A stretch of 64,000 bases of DNA from Neocallimastix lanati (nom. inval.) (lineage: Eukaryota; Neocallimastigomycota; Neocallimastigomycetes; Neocallimastigales; Neocallimastigaceae). This document shows, piece after piece, positions 63,983 to 64,000 of this stretch. The notes beneath the pieces are model-generated. The model saw only the letters and a list, made by a program, of their open reading frames with translations. It was not told the DNA's origin and did not search any database. The stretch spans positions 1,682,501 through 1,746,500 of the forward strand of contig JACVTC010000014.1 in the NCBI GenBank assembly GCA_016946835.1, given 5' to 3'. Numbering within the stretch: position 1 is the first letter of the stretch; each line of letters starts with the position of its first letter. Made by a program: the position numbers and the translations under genes.

Positions 63983-64000
63983 ATATAAATTATAAATATA

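Overview
The window is extremely AT-rich nuclear DNA from a eukaryote. It has spliceosomal introns (GT..AG, mostly 70-350 nt), long poly-A and poly-T tracts, and AAT/Asn-rich coding sequence. It encodes an axonemal dynein heavy chain, so the organism builds a motile cilium or flagellum. It also encodes a JSN1/PUF2-type RRM+Pumilio protein, which is a fungal architecture. Together these point to a zoosporic fungus, most likely an anaerobic gut fungus (Neocallimastigomycota). That assignment is inference from composition and gene content, not from a database search.

Layout. 1-7 kb is accessory DNA: a decayed Ty3/gypsy-like gag relic on the minus strand carrying a 67-bp fold-back insertion (1858-2556); a minus-strand retropepsin-like gene whose catalytic D-S/T-G is replaced by K-G-Y and whose stop codon is followed by an in-frame open extension (3357-4829); a cluster of inverted repeats (3.0-6.1 kb); a tRNA-Cys-like sequence with an altered anticodon (6346-6416); and a coding-like relic beside it (6421-6807). 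7-11.3 kb is gene-poor. A KIN1/PAR-1/MARK-type kinase gene in seven exons (11301-14729, plus) converges on a large coiled-coil gene (15612-19276, minus, three exons). That gene diverges across 2.5 kb from a single-exon coiled-coil gene with an 11-residue tandem repeat (21763-24843, plus). Next come a JSN1-like RRM/PUF RNA-binding protein (26997-31142, plus, three exons), a 5-kb repeat and relic region (31.1-36.2 kb), and translation initiation factor eIF1 (36226-37253, plus, four exons, the first only 7 nt).

The right half is dominated by a DNAH6-like inner-arm axonemal dynein heavy chain (38972-54363, plus, eleven exons, 4742 residues as modelled) and a very large low-complexity IQ-motif protein (56441-63982, plus, seven exons, 2080 residues as modelled). 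All exon joins were checked by hand for reading-frame phase; every model sums to a whole number of codons. The genes do not form a pathway. They are ordinary housekeeping, signalling, RNA-binding and ciliary genes separated by AT-rich spacers, plus one retroelement-rich block at the left.
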